The position numbers and the translations under genes are program-made. From Spongorhabdus nitratireducens (GTDB taxonomy: Bacteria > Pseudomonadota > Gammaproteobacteria > Pseudomonadales > Endozoicomonadaceae), in contig CANDOC010000005.1 in assembly GCA_947387575.1 (NCBI GenBank), positions 62,001 through 126,000 of the forward strand: 64,000 nucleotides of DNA, in the 5' to 3' direction. Positions 46,920-57,534 of the stretch are shown here, one piece after another; position 1 is the stretch's first letter; each line of letters starts with the position of its first letter. The notes beneath the pieces were generated by a model, which searched no databases, was not told the origin of the DNA, and worked only from the letters and a program-made list of their open reading frames with translations.

Positions 46920-48134
46920 TTGGGCGCTGTTGAACCCGAATCGAGGGTATTGTCCGGTATGCGACCAACCGGACGTCTGCACCTTGGCCATTATCACGGA
47001 GTACTGAAAAACTGGATTCAGCTCCAGCATGAGTATGAATGTTTTTTCTTCGTAGCAGACTGGCATGCGCTCACCACACATTATGATGATCCGGTGGTGA
47101 TTGAAGACAGTGTCTGGGACATGGTGATTGACTGGCTGGCGGCTGGTGTTAACCCGGGCGCGTCCACCCTGTTTCTGCAGTCACGGGTACCGGAGCATGC
47201 AGAGTTGCATCTGCTGCTGTCGATGATGACACCGTTATCCTGGCTGGAACGGGTTCCGACCTATAAGGATCAACAGGAAAAGTTGAAAGAGAAAGATCTT
47301 TCAACTTATGGCTTTCTGGGTTATCCGCTGCTGCAAAGTGCGGACATTCTAGCCTACCGTGCCGGACGGGTACCGGTCGGAGCCGATCAGGAAGCCCATA
47401 TTGAAATTACCCGGGAAATTGCCCGCCGGTTTAATCACCTCTATGGTCGTGAACCTGGCTTTGAAATGAATGCCGAAACCGCCATTGACAAGATGGGCAA
47501 AAAAACCGCGAAGCTTTATCGCCAGTTTCGTCGTGCCTATGTTGAGCAGGGTGATGATGAAGCGCTGGAACGGGCTCAGGCTCTGTTGAAAGCACAGCAG
47601 AATATTACTCTGGGTGATCAGGAGCGACTGTTAGGTTATCTTGAAGGTACCGGCAAGGTTATCCTGACAGAACCGCAGGCACTGCTGACAACTGAATCAA
47701 AAATGCCGGGTCTGGATGGACAGAAGATGTCCAAGTCCTATGCTAATACAATAGAGCTGCGTGATGAGCCGGATACCATCGCCACAAAAATACGACGGAT
47801 GCCAACCGATCCGGCGCGTATTCGGCGAAACGATCCCGGCAACCCGGACAACTGTCCGGTGTGGCAGCTGCATCAGGTGTACTCCGATGATGCCCGTTGT
47901 GCATGGGTAAAGGATGGTTGCAAGAGCGCAGGGATTGGTTGCATCGATTGCAAACAACCGGTCATTGAAGCCGTGGTGGAAGAACTGACTCCGCTGCGGA
48001 TCAAGGCCCGGGAGCTGGAAGATACACCCGATGTTGTGCGCAACATTATGACCGAAGGCACTGAAAAAGCCCGGGATGAAGCCCGCGACACGCTCAGGGA
48101 TGTGCGCGAGGCCATGGGTCTGGACTACCGCTGA
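46920..48134 (+). CDS. trpS: Tryptophanyl-tRNA synthetase
   Basis: 404 residues with a TTG start that has AGGAG close upstream. Class I synthetase signatures are GRLHLGHYHG (HIGH) and DGQKMSKSYAN (KMSKS), with FFVADWHALTTHY and PLLQSADILAY. It is longer than the 334-residue E. coli enzyme and resembles the approximately 400-450-residue Pseudomonas type. It is followed after 8 nt by scpA, the order seen in pseudomonads. Confidence 0.95.
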   Translation: MGAVEPESRVLSGMRPTGRLHLGHYHGVLKNWIQLQHEYECFFFVADWHALTTHYDDPVVIEDSVWDMVIDWLAAGVNPGASTLFLQSRVPEHAELHLLLSMMTPLSWLERVPTYKDQQEKLKEKDLSTYGFLGYPLLQSADILAYRAGRVPVGADQEAHIEITREIARRFNHLYGREPGFEMNAETAIDKMGKKTAKLYRQFRRAYVEQGDDEALERAQALLKAQQNITLGDQERLLGYLEGTGKVILTEPQALLTTESKMPGLDGQKMSKSYANTIELRDEPDTIATKIRRMPTDPARIRRNDPGNPDNCPVWQLHQVYSDDARCAWVKDGCKSAGIGCIDCKQPVIEAVVEELTPLRIKARELEDTPDVVRNIMTEGTEKARDEARDTLRDVREAMGLDYR

Positions 48135-48142
48135 GGACTGGC

Positions 48143-49066
48143 ATGGACGCTGAGACCGCTGAAGTGGAAGAGAAGACAGACATGGAAGGTCATCCGCAAA
48201 CCGGAGACGAGTTGCCGGCTGGCGATGAGCAGGCTGTCGATGAACAGTCTGGTGATCACCCGCATCGCCTGCAGCAAATGCGTGACCAGGGCGAGCTTGC
48301 ACTGGCACTGGTGCGTGGTGAAACCGTCAGTGAGCTGCCGCAGGATCTTTATATTCCCCCCGATGCGCTGGAAATATTTCTGGATGCCTTTGAAGGGCCG
48401 CTGGACCTGCTGCTGTATCTGATCAAGCGCAACAACATGGATATTCTGGATATCCATGTGGCAGAGATCACCCGGCAGTATATGGGCTATATCGAACTGA
48501 TGAAGTCCAACCAGTTCGAGCTGGCAGCAGAATACCTGTTGATGGCTGCAACCCTGGCTGAAATCAAGTCACGAATGCTGTTGCCACGACCGGAAAGTGT
48601 CGAAGAGGAAGAGGAAGATCCACGCGCCGAACTGATCCGGCGACTGCAGGAATACGAACAGTTCAAACAGGCGGCCGAAGACCTGGACAGCCTGCCGCGA
48701 ATGGGACGGGAAATTCATCAGGCGGATGTACATCCGCCGGAGATCGAAGCCCGAACCGTCTATCCGGATGTCGACCTGAAAGAAATGCTGCATGCATTGT
48801 CCGAGGTATTGCGTCGGGCTGATATGTTCGAGCATCACCAGGTCGAGCAGGAAGCTCTGTCCACCCGGGAGCGGATGGCAGAGGTGCTGAGTCAGTTGAC
48901 CACTGAGCGCTTTACCCCGTTTGTAACCCTGTTTCGAGTTGAAGAAGGCCGGCTAGGCGTTGTCGTAACCTTTCTGGCCATTATGGAATTGATCAAGGAA
49001 TCTCTGGTTGAGCTGGTACAGAGCGAGGCTTATGGCCCCATTCATGTGAAGGCACGCGGAGAATGA
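48143..49066 (+). CDS. scpA: Segregation and condensation protein A
   Basis: 307 residues; the kleisin of the SMC-ScpAB condensin. The N-terminal acidic extension (about 1-70) precedes the kleisin core starting IFLDAFEGPLDLLLYLIKRNNMDILDIHVAEITRQYM. The C-terminal winged-helix ends VTFLAIMELIKESLVELVQSEAYGPI. It bridges SMC heads and binds ScpB, whose gene overlaps its stop (ATGA). Confidence 0.95.
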   Translation: MDAETAEVEEKTDMEGHPQTGDELPAGDEQAVDEQSGDHPHRLQQMRDQGELALALVRGETVSELPQDLYIPPDALEIFLDAFEGPLDLLLYLIKRNNMDILDIHVAEITRQYMGYIELMKSNQFELAAEYLLMAATLAEIKSRMLLPRPESVEEEEEDPRAELIRRLQEYEQFKQAAEDLDSLPRMGREIHQADVHPPEIEARTVYPDVDLKEMLHALSEVLRRADMFEHHQVEQEALSTRERMAEVLSQLTTERFTPFVTLFRVEEGRLGVVVTFLAIMELIKESLVELVQSEAYGPIHVKARGE

Positions 49067-50532
49067 CGACAGAAACGGATTTTGATCAGGATGCCCTGCC
49101 GGAAAGCAGTGAACTGCCGGAACATAATCATGTAGAAGATGATTATGTAGACGATGATCAGGCACAAAGTGAGCTGTTGGAAAGCGAATCATCCGAGAGC
49201 AGCGACTTGTCAGAAACTAATGACCTGTTTGCTGATGATGTGCTGGTGGAGGATGATCCTGAACACAGGGACAGTGAGTATGGTATAGACAGTGAACACG
49301 CTGATGATGTCGATGTCACAGCTGATTTTGATGATGTAACCGAGCTGGAGTGTGAACAACTGAGTAGCGTGGAATCAAGCCGGAACGCTTCAGATTTGAA
49401 AGAGCGGCTGCGCCCCAACGGTGAACGGCCGCCACTGAAACAGATTATTGAAGCCATTCTGCTGGCAGCGTCCAAACCGATGACACTGGAACAGCTCCTG
49501 GCGATGTTTGATGAACATGAACAGCCAGATGCTTCAGAGTTGCAGGACGCCCTGATTGAACTGTCACATGATTGTGAAGGACGGGGCTTTGAACTGAAAC
49601 GGGTGGCCAGTGGTTACCGATTTCAGGTACGCCAGAATCTGGCGCCCTGGGTCAGCCGGCTGTGGGATGAAAAACCGCCCCGTTATACCCGGGCCTTGCT
49701 GGAAACGCTGGCACTGGTGGCTTATCGTCAGCCCATTACCCGGGGTGAAATTGAAGATATTCGGGGTGTCAGTGTCAGCTCCAATATTATTCGGACACTG
49801 TTGGAGCGGGAATGGATTCGGGTTGTCGGGCACCGTGAAGCACCGGGCCGGCCCGCCATGTTTGCGACCACCCGTCAGTTCCTGGATTACTTCAATCTGG
49901 GCAATCTGGATGAGCTGCCAACACTGTCCGAAATTCGTGATCTGGAGCAACAGGAAGAACGGCTGAAAGAACAGCAGGCTGCTGAAGCAGCACTGCAGGC
50001 CAGCATTCCACTGGATGTTCCTGACGGTGAAGAAGGTCAGGTGGCTGCAACCGGCGAAGGTGCAGAAGAGGGTGATGAGCTGTCTTCAGATGAAGACAGT
50101 GCGGCACAACTTTTTGCCGAACTGGATGAACTGGAAGCTTCCCTGCCGGATAACTTCGATGACCTGATCAAACGGGCCGCTGAAGAAACAGCCAGGCAGA
50201 AGGCAGAAGGCGAAGCAGAGGAAGCAACCTCTGAAACCTCTACCGAGCCGCTGGATGAGGATATCTCTCCGGAAGAAGTGGCCGAGCTGCTGGCTGTTGA
50301 TGAAGCTGACACTGACGCAGATGACACACATGTCGTTGCAGCTGAGGCTGAAGGTCTGGATGAGGATGAGCTGTCAGCAGAGCATCTCGAAGTAGAAAGC
50401 CTGGAGCCGGAAAGTGATCAGCAGGATGCAGAAATACTGTCAGAAAATGCTGATCTGACGGATAATGAGCAACAGCCTGTGCCGGATGCCGAGGCATCAA
50501 CCGCTGCAGATGTCGAAAGCGACGATATCTGA
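49063..50532 (+). CDS. scpB: Segregation and condensation protein B with long acidic arms
   Basis: 489 residues, far above the roughly 200 of Bacillus ScpB. The double winged-helix core is about residues 125-290 (LKQIIEAILLAASKPMTLEQLLAMFDE, PPRYTRALLETLALVAYRQPITRGEIEDIRGV). An N-terminal arm of about 120 residues and a C-terminal arm of about 200 residues are extremely Asp/Glu/Ser-rich and probably disordered. The acidic tail could modulate DNA release or compete with DNA for binding (inference). It overlaps scpA by 4 nt. Confidence 0.93.
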   Translation: MTTETDFDQDALPESSELPEHNHVEDDYVDDDQAQSELLESESSESSDLSETNDLFADDVLVEDDPEHRDSEYGIDSEHADDVDVTADFDDVTELECEQLSSVESSRNASDLKERLRPNGERPPLKQIIEAILLAASKPMTLEQLLAMFDEHEQPDASELQDALIELSHDCEGRGFELKRVASGYRFQVRQNLAPWVSRLWDEKPPRYTRALLETLALVAYRQPITRGEIEDIRGVSVSSNIIRTLLEREWIRVVGHREAPGRPAMFATTRQFLDYFNLGNLDELPTLSEIRDLEQQEERLKEQQAAEAALQASIPLDVPDGEEGQVAATGEGAEEGDELSSDEDSAAQLFAELDELEASLPDNFDDLIKRAAEETARQKAEGEAEEATSETSTEPLDEDISPEEVAELLAVDEADTDADDTHVVAAEAEGLDEDELSAEHLEVESLEPESDQQDAEILSENADLTDNEQQPVPDAEASTAADVESDDI

Positions 50533-50593
50533 TTCTTGTTTTTAATTTGATGTTGCCCTGGATTTACATACGAAGGTAAATCCAGGGCGTGAG

Positions 50594-51529
50594 ATGTATA
50601 AGCAGTATATGACCGATATAAACTCCCCCCTTGATGCCGAACTGCCACTGGGTGAAGAACTCGCACCGGAAGGTGAGAAACTGCAGAAGGTACTGGCCCG
50701 TGCAGGCCTGGGCTCCCGTCGTGAGCTGGAACGCTGGATTGCTGATGGCCGGGTGATGGTTAATGACCGTACCGCCACATTGGGTGATCGTGTGGTTGAT
50801 ACCGACGTGGTGCGGGTCGATGGCCGTCCGGTGAAATTCCAGGCTGAAGAACATCCGCGCCGGGTACTGGCTTTTAACAAGCCTGAAGGTCTGGTGTGCT
50901 CACGTCGTGATCCGGAAGGGCGTGCAACCGTATTTGATCAGTTGCCGAACCCGGGCACTGGCCGCTGGATCAGTATTGGCCGTCTTGATATCAACACCTC
51001 TGGCCTGCTGTTGTTCACCAATGACGGTGAACTGGCCAACCGTCTGATGCACCCGTCCTACACCGTTGAGCGTGAATATGCCGTGCGGGTTATGGGTAAT
51101 GTCACCGAAGAGCACCTGCACAACATGTTTACCGGTGTTGAACTGGAAGATGGCAAGGCTCGTTTTACCGATATCGTTGAGTCCGGTGGTGAGGGTATTA
51201 ACCGCTGGTTCCACGTTGTCATCATGGAAGGCCGTAACCGTGAAGTGCGTCGACTGTGGGAATCCCAGGGACTGCAGGTCAGCCGTCTGAAGCGGGTACG
51301 CTACGGCTCACTGATTATTCCGGATCACCTGCGTGTAGGTCGCTGGACCGAGCTGGAAGACAAGGATATCAATGCTTTGGCCGAGCTGGTTGGACTGCCG
51401 GCACAGCGTCGTGCGACCAAGCGTGCCGAGCGCCCAGGTAAGAAGCCGCAGCGTTATGGTGAGAAGACTCGTTCCAAGCATGGTAGCAAGGCGTCTGCTG
51501 CCAGTCAGCGTCGTGGTCGACAGCGCTAA
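50594..51529 (+). CDS. rluB: 23S rRNA pseudouridine synthase RluB
   Basis: 311 residues. The N-terminal S4 RNA-binding domain is [31 protein letters not shown]. The catalytic Asp is in [19 protein letters not shown], with [26 protein letters not shown] as RluB/RluE-type motif III. A Lys/Arg/Gly-rich tail (about 270-311) follows. It modifies U2605 of 23S rRNA in E. coli. Last gene of the trpS-scpA-scpB-rluB run. Confidence 0.95.
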   Translation: MYKQYMTDINSPLDAELPLGEELAPEGEKLQKVLARAGLGSRRELERWIADGRVMVNDRTATLGDRVVDTDVVRVDGRPVKFQAEEHPRRVLAFNKPEGLVCSRRDPEGRATVFDQLPNPGTGRWISIGRLDINTSGLLLFTNDGELANRLMHPSYTVEREYAVRVMGNVTEEHLHNMFTGVELEDGKARFTDIVESGGEGINRWFHVVIMEGRNREVRRLWESQGLQVSRLKRVRYGSLIIPDHLRVGRWTELEDKDINALAELVGLPAQRRATKRAERPGKKPQRYGEKTRSKHGSKASAASQRRGRQR

Positions 51530-51882
51530 TATCGCTATTGTTTGAGATTAAAGTTGCCTGCCGGTCTGTTTTTTGATCAGGTGGCAGGCAGCTAGAAGCC
51601 CTAATTCTCTGCAATCTCAAAAACTTGTTGATCTCAATCAGTTTGGCATTCAAGTTTCTTCAATTGCTTTTCTACTTCTAAATAAAATCGAATAATTTTG
51701 ACTGACTTTCTGCTAATGGATTGAGTGGAAAACGGTGGCAGTGATAACAACAAGTTCTCCTGCCTGTTATACATTTTATGTTCTAAATTCTGCAAATTGC
51801 AGAATTGCCAAGTAGCTTTGACGTGAGTGGATTACAGGACTCTGTCGCAAACTATGTGTATGAAAGCAAAAAATAAAACTTA
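51530..51882. other. Intergenic region after rluB
   Basis: About 350 bp without a gene. It contains a hairpin (TGCCTGCC 51555-51562 with GGCAGGCA 51583-51590, 20-nt loop, no T-run), perhaps ending rluB transcripts. A dyad ATTCTGCAA / TTGCAGAAT at 51787-51805 may be an operator for the following gene. Confidence 0.35.
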
Positions 51883-52812
51883 ATGTGTCGTTGGCAATAT
51901 CAGCTAAGCTGGTTTTTCAATATTGGCCGTTATTTGTTACTGACCTTGGTGAGAGTAAAGCTGCTTGTTATGTGTACAGCAGGAACAACGCTTTCATCCC
52001 CAGTCGCTGCGGCTGATCTCATACCCGGTGATATTCTTGTTTATGAAAATATCAGAGCCACTGATATTGATGGTGATGTTGTTCATCACCAGAGAGTAAG
52101 AAAGCTGTCGTGGTTAACTTTTCATGGCGCAGCCATTCGTAAAGGTTCTGTTAGAAGCATCCACACCGCGATTGTGGTCGAAGTAACGGATACCAGCATG
52201 CTGGTGGCTCACGCCCTTAATTGTGGCATTGCCCTGGTTAGAAAAAATCTGTCTGAAAGATACGAGTCCGGGGAAAAAAGGCATGTTTTTCGTTGTGAAG
52301 GGTATCAGGCATATGCGGTATCTGCGGCTCATATTGCTCGAAGCTGGGTGCAGAACCATCAGGGTGTGGTTTCAAAGAAATCGGCTCTGGTTATGCGGGA
52401 AGAGCAGGAGTGTGATGAACATGGATTCTGTTATGTTGAATGGCAACAACAGGCTTATTCGGGCAGCATGGAGCTGTATGTTCCCAATACTTATGGTGTT
52501 CCACACTACCTTCATAACAGCGGTTATGGTTCTGGAGCAAGAGCGTTTGTAACCCGTCTGGCGACCTTTGCTTCAGATGTTCCGGCTGAATTGCAGTATC
52601 ATCCCGGAACGCTGGCTGCGACCGGGATGGCCTGCACCACATTGGTGATAGCTGCCTGGCAGGCCGCACTGGGGCCGGATGACGCAAGTTGGCTAATGGC
52701 GCTGGATGCCCGTTATACCAGCCCACCGGCATTGCAGGGTTATTTGCTGGATAGTCATCACTGGCGTTATCTGGGTAGTTATGGAATCTCCGCTTCTGCA
52801 GCTATCGAATAA
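51883..52812 (+). CDS. Exported permuted NlpC/P60-like protein
   Basis: 309 residues. A hydrophobic N-terminus (about 18-43, ending PVAAADLIPGDILVYEN) looks like a signal peptide. The mature part fits the circularly permuted papain fold of YiiX/YebB-type proteins: PGDILVYE, then SIHTAIVVEVTDTSMLVAHAL (His) and, far downstream, GMACTTLVIAAWQAAL (Cys). The fold includes murein endopeptidases, amidases and lipid-active enzymes. The substrate is unknown. It stands alone between rluB and ppc. Confidence 0.65.
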   Translation: MCRWQYQLSWFFNIGRYLLLTLVRVKLLVMCTAGTTLSSPVAAADLIPGDILVYENIRATDIDGDVVHHQRVRKLSWLTFHGAAIRKGSVRSIHTAIVVEVTDTSMLVAHALNCGIALVRKNLSERYESGEKRHVFRCEGYQAYAVSAAHIARSWVQNHQGVVSKKSALVMREEQECDEHGFCYVEWQQQAYSGSMELYVPNTYGVPHYLHNSGYGSGARAFVTRLATFASDVPAELQYHPGTLAATGMACTTLVIAAWQAALGPDDASWLMALDARYTSPPALQGYLLDSHHWRYLGSYGISASAAIE

Positions 52813-53124
52813 CACTCTCAGTCCAGAGGTACTTTGCAACAAGTAATAAGTGCTATCGTTCAGTTTTCTTATGCTATGATTCTGCCTCAGATGCCGTCTG
52901 AAAAGCCTGCTCGCAGCAAAAGCTGCCGGCAGCCGGGGATATAAAGCCCTCGCTTTATCCTTCTCGTGAACTGTTAACGGGTTCTAATCACCGAGTCAGC
53001 ACAACACGGGAAAGGTTGTTATGCACCAGCATGACTTTTCAGAAGGCTTCTTGGCTAACATGCTGATCTTCAGACAGTTATTACGAATCAATCCCCGCCC
53101 CCCGGGGGAAGCAGAGAGAATCGC
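52813..53124. other. Leader and promoter region of ppc
   Basis: About 310 bp. It holds a 12-bp perfect palindrome GCTGCCGGCAGC (52922-52933) and an imperfect hairpin ending GCTTTATCC (about 52937-52960). A small open frame starting at 53021 runs into ppc in another frame and is not supported as a gene. Confidence 0.35.
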
Positions 53125-55755
53125 ATGCAGGAAACTCATCCCCAGTTACGTCGTCATGTTCACCTTCTGGGTCAACTACTGGGTGACACCATCCGCGATG
53201 ATCGCGGCGAAGCGTTTCTGGACAAGATTGAAACCATTCGGCAGCTATCCAAGGCTGCCAGAGCCGGGCAGTCTATAGAACGTGACGAGCTGCTGAAAGT
53301 ATTACAAGGGCTGAATGACGGCGAACTGCTGCCAGTTGCCCGGGCTTTCAGCCAGTTTCTGAACCTGGTTAATATTGTTGAACAACACCATGGTGTCTCC
53401 AAGGCCTGTGCTGATGGCCAGTGTCAGCCCGACCCCTTTGACAGCCTGTTTGCTCGTCTGACCAAAGAACATTCACCGGAAGAAGTGGTATCCCAGCTGG
53501 AACAGCTGGAAATTGAACTGGTACTGACCGCTCATCCTACCGAAGCGACTCGTCGTACTCTGATTCAGAAATATGAAAGCATCTATCACAGCCTTCAGGG
53601 GATGGAGATGCTCGAGGAAGGCTCAAGAGAGTATCAGGCTGAGGTTCACCGTCTGCGTCAGCTGATCAGCCAGGCCTGGCATACGCACGAAATTCGTTCC
53701 CAGCGTCCGAGCCCGATTGATGAAGCCCGCTGGGGTTTTGCTACGGTTGAACACTCGCTATGGGATGCAGTTCCGGCACTGATGCGCAAGCTGGACGAAC
53801 GGGTGCAAAAGCTGGCCGGCCGGCCATTGTCCCTCAGCAGCTGCCCGGTCAGGTTTGCTTCCTGGATGGGTGGTGACCGCGATGGCAATCCGAATGTAAC
53901 CGCAGCGGTAACTCGCAGAGTGTTGCTGGCTGCGCGCTGGACTGCTGCAGACCTTTATCTGCGGGATATGGACAAACTGATTGGTGAGCTTTCCATGAGC
54001 CGCTGCAGTGACTACATGAAGCGCTGTGTCGGTGATGTCAAGGAACCCTATCGTATTGTTCTGAAGCAGCTGCGCAAAAGACTCGAACTAACCCGTGAGT
54101 GGTGTGCTGCCAGCCTGAAAACAGAAACAGTCATGCCTAAAGGCGTGCTGACTTCTACTGATGACCTGATCGAACCTCTGACGCTCTGTTATGAATCTCT
54201 GGTTGACTGCGGGCTGGAAGTTGTTGCCCAAGGACCATTGCTGGATATGCTGCGCCGTGCCCGTTGCTTTGGTATCTATCTGGCGCGCCTGGATATTCGC
54301 CAGGAAGCCGGGCGTCATACTCAGGTGCTGACCGAGCTGTGTGAACATCTGGAGCTGGGTGAGTACGACAAATGGAGTGAAGTGCAGCGTCAAACCTTCC
54401 TGTTGCGTGAATTGAACAGCCGTCGTCCATTGTTGCCACCTGACTGGAAACCCAGTCAGGAATCTCAGGAGGTTATTGATACCTGTCGTGTGATAGCGCA
54501 GCAATCTGAAGAAGCGCTGGGTGCCTATGTTATCTCCATGGCCTATGAGCCTTCCGATATTCTGGCTGTTGCCTTGCTGCTGCGTGAAGCCGGAGTCAAA
54601 CAGCATATGCCGATTGCACCGTTGTTTGAAACGTTGGATGCGCTGAACGGTGCCAATGACTGTATGGAAAGGTTGTTTGGTTTCCCCTGGTACCGTGAAT
54701 ATTGTGATCAGCGCCAGATGGTGATGATTGGTTACTCTGACTCTTCCAAGGATGCCGGTCAGATGGCGGCCGCCTGGGCGCAATACCGGGCAATGGAATC
54801 TCTGACAACGCTGTGCCAGCAGGAAGATATCAAGCTGACTCTGTTCCACGGTCGTGGTGGTACGATTGGTCGTGGCGGCGGCCCGGCTCATGCGGCGATC
54901 CTGTCCCAGCCTCCCGGTTCTGTAAACGGCAGCTTGCGTGTAACTGAGCAGGGCGAAATGATTCGCTTCAAACTCGGCTTTACCGATGTGGCGGTAAACA
55001 GTCTCGAGCTGTATACCAGTGCTACCCTGGAGGCGACACTGCTGCCACCACCGGCACCGGAGCAAGCCTGGCGGGATATGATGGACCGGCTGTCAGCCCG
55101 CTCGGTAGAAGTCTATCGCGGTATGGTTCAGGGTGAACCTGACTTTGTACCTTATTTCCGTAGTGCAACACCTGAACAGGAGCTTGGTAAACTGCCACTG
55201 GGCAGTCGTCCGGCCAAGCGTCGTCCTGAGGGCGGGGTTGAAAGCTTGCGTGCGATCCCATGGATTTTTGCCTGGACTCAGATTCGCCTGATGCTGCCAG
55301 CCTGGCTTGGTGCCGGAACCGCAATCGGTGAAGCACTGGATGCCGGTGAACGCAAAACCCTGATGAGCATGATGCACGGCTGGCCATTCTTCCGGGCAAG
55401 GCTGGAAATGCTTGAAATGGTCTATCTCAAGACCGATCCCAAGCTGGCCAAGTTCTATGATGAGCGCCTTGTGCCGGAATCCCTGCGTCCGCTTGGCAAA
55501 CAGTTACGCAATATGCTGCGTAACTCCATTGAGGTGCTGCAGGAAATGAAGGGTGGTGAGGCGTTTATGGAAGGCCTGCCGGAGATTCGTCAGGGTATCA
55601 ATCTGCGCAACCCCTATACCGATCCATTGAATATTCTGCAGGTGGAATTGCTGGATCGGGCTCGTCAGCATCCGGAAGGGCTGGAAGATAGCCTTGAGCA
55701 AGCGTTGATGACTACCATTACCGGTATTGCTGCAGGTATGCGTAATACGGGCTAA
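53125..55755 (+). CDS. ppc: Phosphoenolpyruvate carboxylase
   Basis: 876 residues (E. coli 883). The catalytic His (137) is in VLTAHPTEATRR; other motifs are GGDRDGNPNVT, GYSDSSKDAGQMAA, the PEP-binding loop FHGRGGTIGRGGGPAHAAI and the C-terminal MRNTG required for allosteric control. It carboxylates PEP to oxaloacetate to refill the TCA cycle. It is monocistronic; a hairpin lies in the short gap to the convergent unknown gene. Start at 53125 matches family N-termini. Confidence 0.97.
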   Translation: MQETHPQLRRHVHLLGQLLGDTIRDDRGEAFLDKIETIRQLSKAARAGQSIERDELLKVLQGLNDGELLPVARAFSQFLNLVNIVEQHHGVSKACADGQCQPDPFDSLFARLTKEHSPEEVVSQLEQLEIELVLTAHPTEATRRTLIQKYESIYHSLQGMEMLEEGSREYQAEVHRLRQLISQAWHTHEIRSQRPSPIDEARWGFATVEHSLWDAVPALMRKLDERVQKLAGRPLSLSSCPVRFASWMGGDRDGNPNVTAAVTRRVLLAARWTAADLYLRDMDKLIGELSMSRCSDYMKRCVGDVKEPYRIVLKQLRKRLELTREWCAASLKTETVMPKGVLTSTDDLIEPLTLCYESLVDCGLEVVAQGPLLDMLRRARCFGIYLARLDIRQEAGRHTQVLTELCEHLELGEYDKWSEVQRQTFLLRELNSRRPLLPPDWKPSQESQEVIDTCRVIAQQSEEALGAYVISMAYEPSDILAVALLLREAGVKQHMPIAPLFETLDALNGANDCMERLFGFPWYREYCDQRQMVMIGYSDSSKDAGQMAAAWAQYRAMESLTTLCQQEDIKLTLFHGRGGTIGRGGGPAHAAILSQPPGSVNGSLRVTEQGEMIRFKLGFTDVAVNSLELYTSATLEATLLPPPAPEQAWRDMMDRLSARSVEVYRGMVQGEPDFVPYFRSATPEQELGKLPLGSRPAKRRPEGGVESLRAIPWIFAWTQIRLMLPAWLGAGTAIGEALDAGERKTLMSMMHGWPFFRARLEMLEMVYLKTDPKLAKFYDERLVPESLRPLGKQLRNMLRNSIEVLQEMKGGEAFMEGLPEIRQGINLRNPYTDPLNILQVELLDRARQHPEGLEDSLEQALMTTITGIAAGMRNTG

Positions 55756-55803
55756 TGCTGCCTCTGATTAAAAGACAGATATCAGTAAAATGATTATCTG
55801 GTT

Positions 55804-55832
55804 GGCCGTGACACCGTTCAGGTGTTGCGGCC
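55804..55832. terminator. Hairpin between ppc and the convergent unknown gene
   Basis: GGCCG-tg-ACACC and GGTGT-tg-CGGCC pair around a 5-nt loop and overlap the stop of the minus-strand gene. It has no T-run; a bidirectional transcript end is possible. Confidence 0.35.
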
Positions 55833-56654
55833 GGCAATAATATCCCCGAAATTCCATACTCGTGGTGTGATGGATCGAGTCAGGCTATAGGCTTCAGTAG
55901 CATGCACAATACTCCAGTTCATCAGCGTATCTTCAAGGCTGCTCCATTGCTGAAACCTGAATGACCGCACTATCACTTCCAGTGGCCAGCGGTAAGTAAA
56001 ACTGCTGGACATCAGGTCATCTTGCTCTTCTTCGCCTTTATCTCTGAAGAACTCAATTGAAATACCACAGATCAGGCGTTTGCTGCAGTCTTCGGTATCG
56101 GTGGTATCAAAAACATCTTTCAAATACGGGTCGCAAATAATGGTCTGATAGGGCGTCAGTGTCTGGGCTATTTCAGCTATCTGTTTTGGCATCATGGGAT
56201 AAATAGCACCAATTGTTGTGGGTGATTCGCACAAATCAAACCCTTCATCTTCAGCAAGGTGTGGTGTGCTGAGCAAAACAAAATAGTGATTTCTGATGCC
56301 ATAGACTCCGAAGTCCAGCGTGCGCTGATATTCATGAAAATAAAGATAATGATATGCCGCCAGTGCCAGATAGAGGCTTGAGGTCGGATTAGCGATAATT
56401 GTTTTGCCCTGCAGAAAGGAAGGTGAGGCATTATTCTGTTGTTGATTAAAGTCATCCAGAATGCTCTGATCACTGCCTCTGGCCCCTTCCGGTGGGTGAT
56501 TGTCGACGGAGTCAGGTTGAGTACGAAGAACGTAAGCCATGGCTTTTATGGCTATTGCCCTGTTCAGTTCCAGGCTCATAACGGCCATTTCCTGAAGTCC
56601 CGTGTGTTTCCAGTATAGAGTGATTGGTTTGTGACGATTGCTCCAAAGCCCCAT
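55818..56654 (-). CDS. Hypothetical protein
   Basis: 278 residues from the ATG at 56654, or 253 from the ATG at 56579, which has AGGA about 10 nt upstream. I do not recognise the family. There is no signal peptide or transmembrane helix. A cluster of Tyr/His-rich segments (LYLALAAYHYLYFHEYQRTLDFGVYGIRNHYFVLLSTPHL) and a Cys-containing patch (TEDCSKRLICGISIEF) are visible. It could be a protein-interaction or effector-like protein, but nothing supports a function. Confidence 0.6.
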   Translation of the reverse strand: MGLWSNRHKPITLYWKHTGLQEMAVMSLELNRAIAIKAMAYVLRTQPDSVDNHPPEGARGSDQSILDDFNQQQNNASPSFLQGKTIIANPTSSLYLALAAYHYLYFHEYQRTLDFGVYGIRNHYFVLLSTPHLAEDEGFDLCESPTTIGAIYPMMPKQIAEIAQTLTPYQTIICDPYLKDVFDTTDTEDCSKRLICGISIEFFRDKGEEEQDDLMSSSFTYRWPLEVIVRSFRFQQWSSLEDTLMNWSIVHATEAYSLTRSITPRVWNFGDIIAGRNT

Positions 56655-56731
56655 TCCATGTATCTTTTGCAGCCGTATTTGTCTGGTAATTGTGATATTT
56701 GCGTATTGTGGTTACCCGGAATTCAAAGTAA

Positions 56732-57400
<669 letters not shown>

Positions 57401-57534
57401 TCCTCTCCGGATTTGACTGCCTGAAAGAAATAGGGTTTTCACCGTTATAACAATGCGCTGAAAACTCTGTTTCTTCGCTCCCGGCGGTTTGCTATATTCC
57501 CCCTCCTTTATTCGTTCTCAATCCGTTTCCTTCT

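Noticed and set aside
53021-53278. Short open frame upstream of and overlapping ppc
   Set aside because: It runs into the conserved ppc N-terminus in another frame and has no homology-like features.
54088-55065. 325-codon open frame antisense to ppc
   Set aside because: It is a mirror of a strongly conserved gene, has no ribosome site or domain, and its peptide is Gln/His/Arg-rich as expected from antisense of a coding frame.
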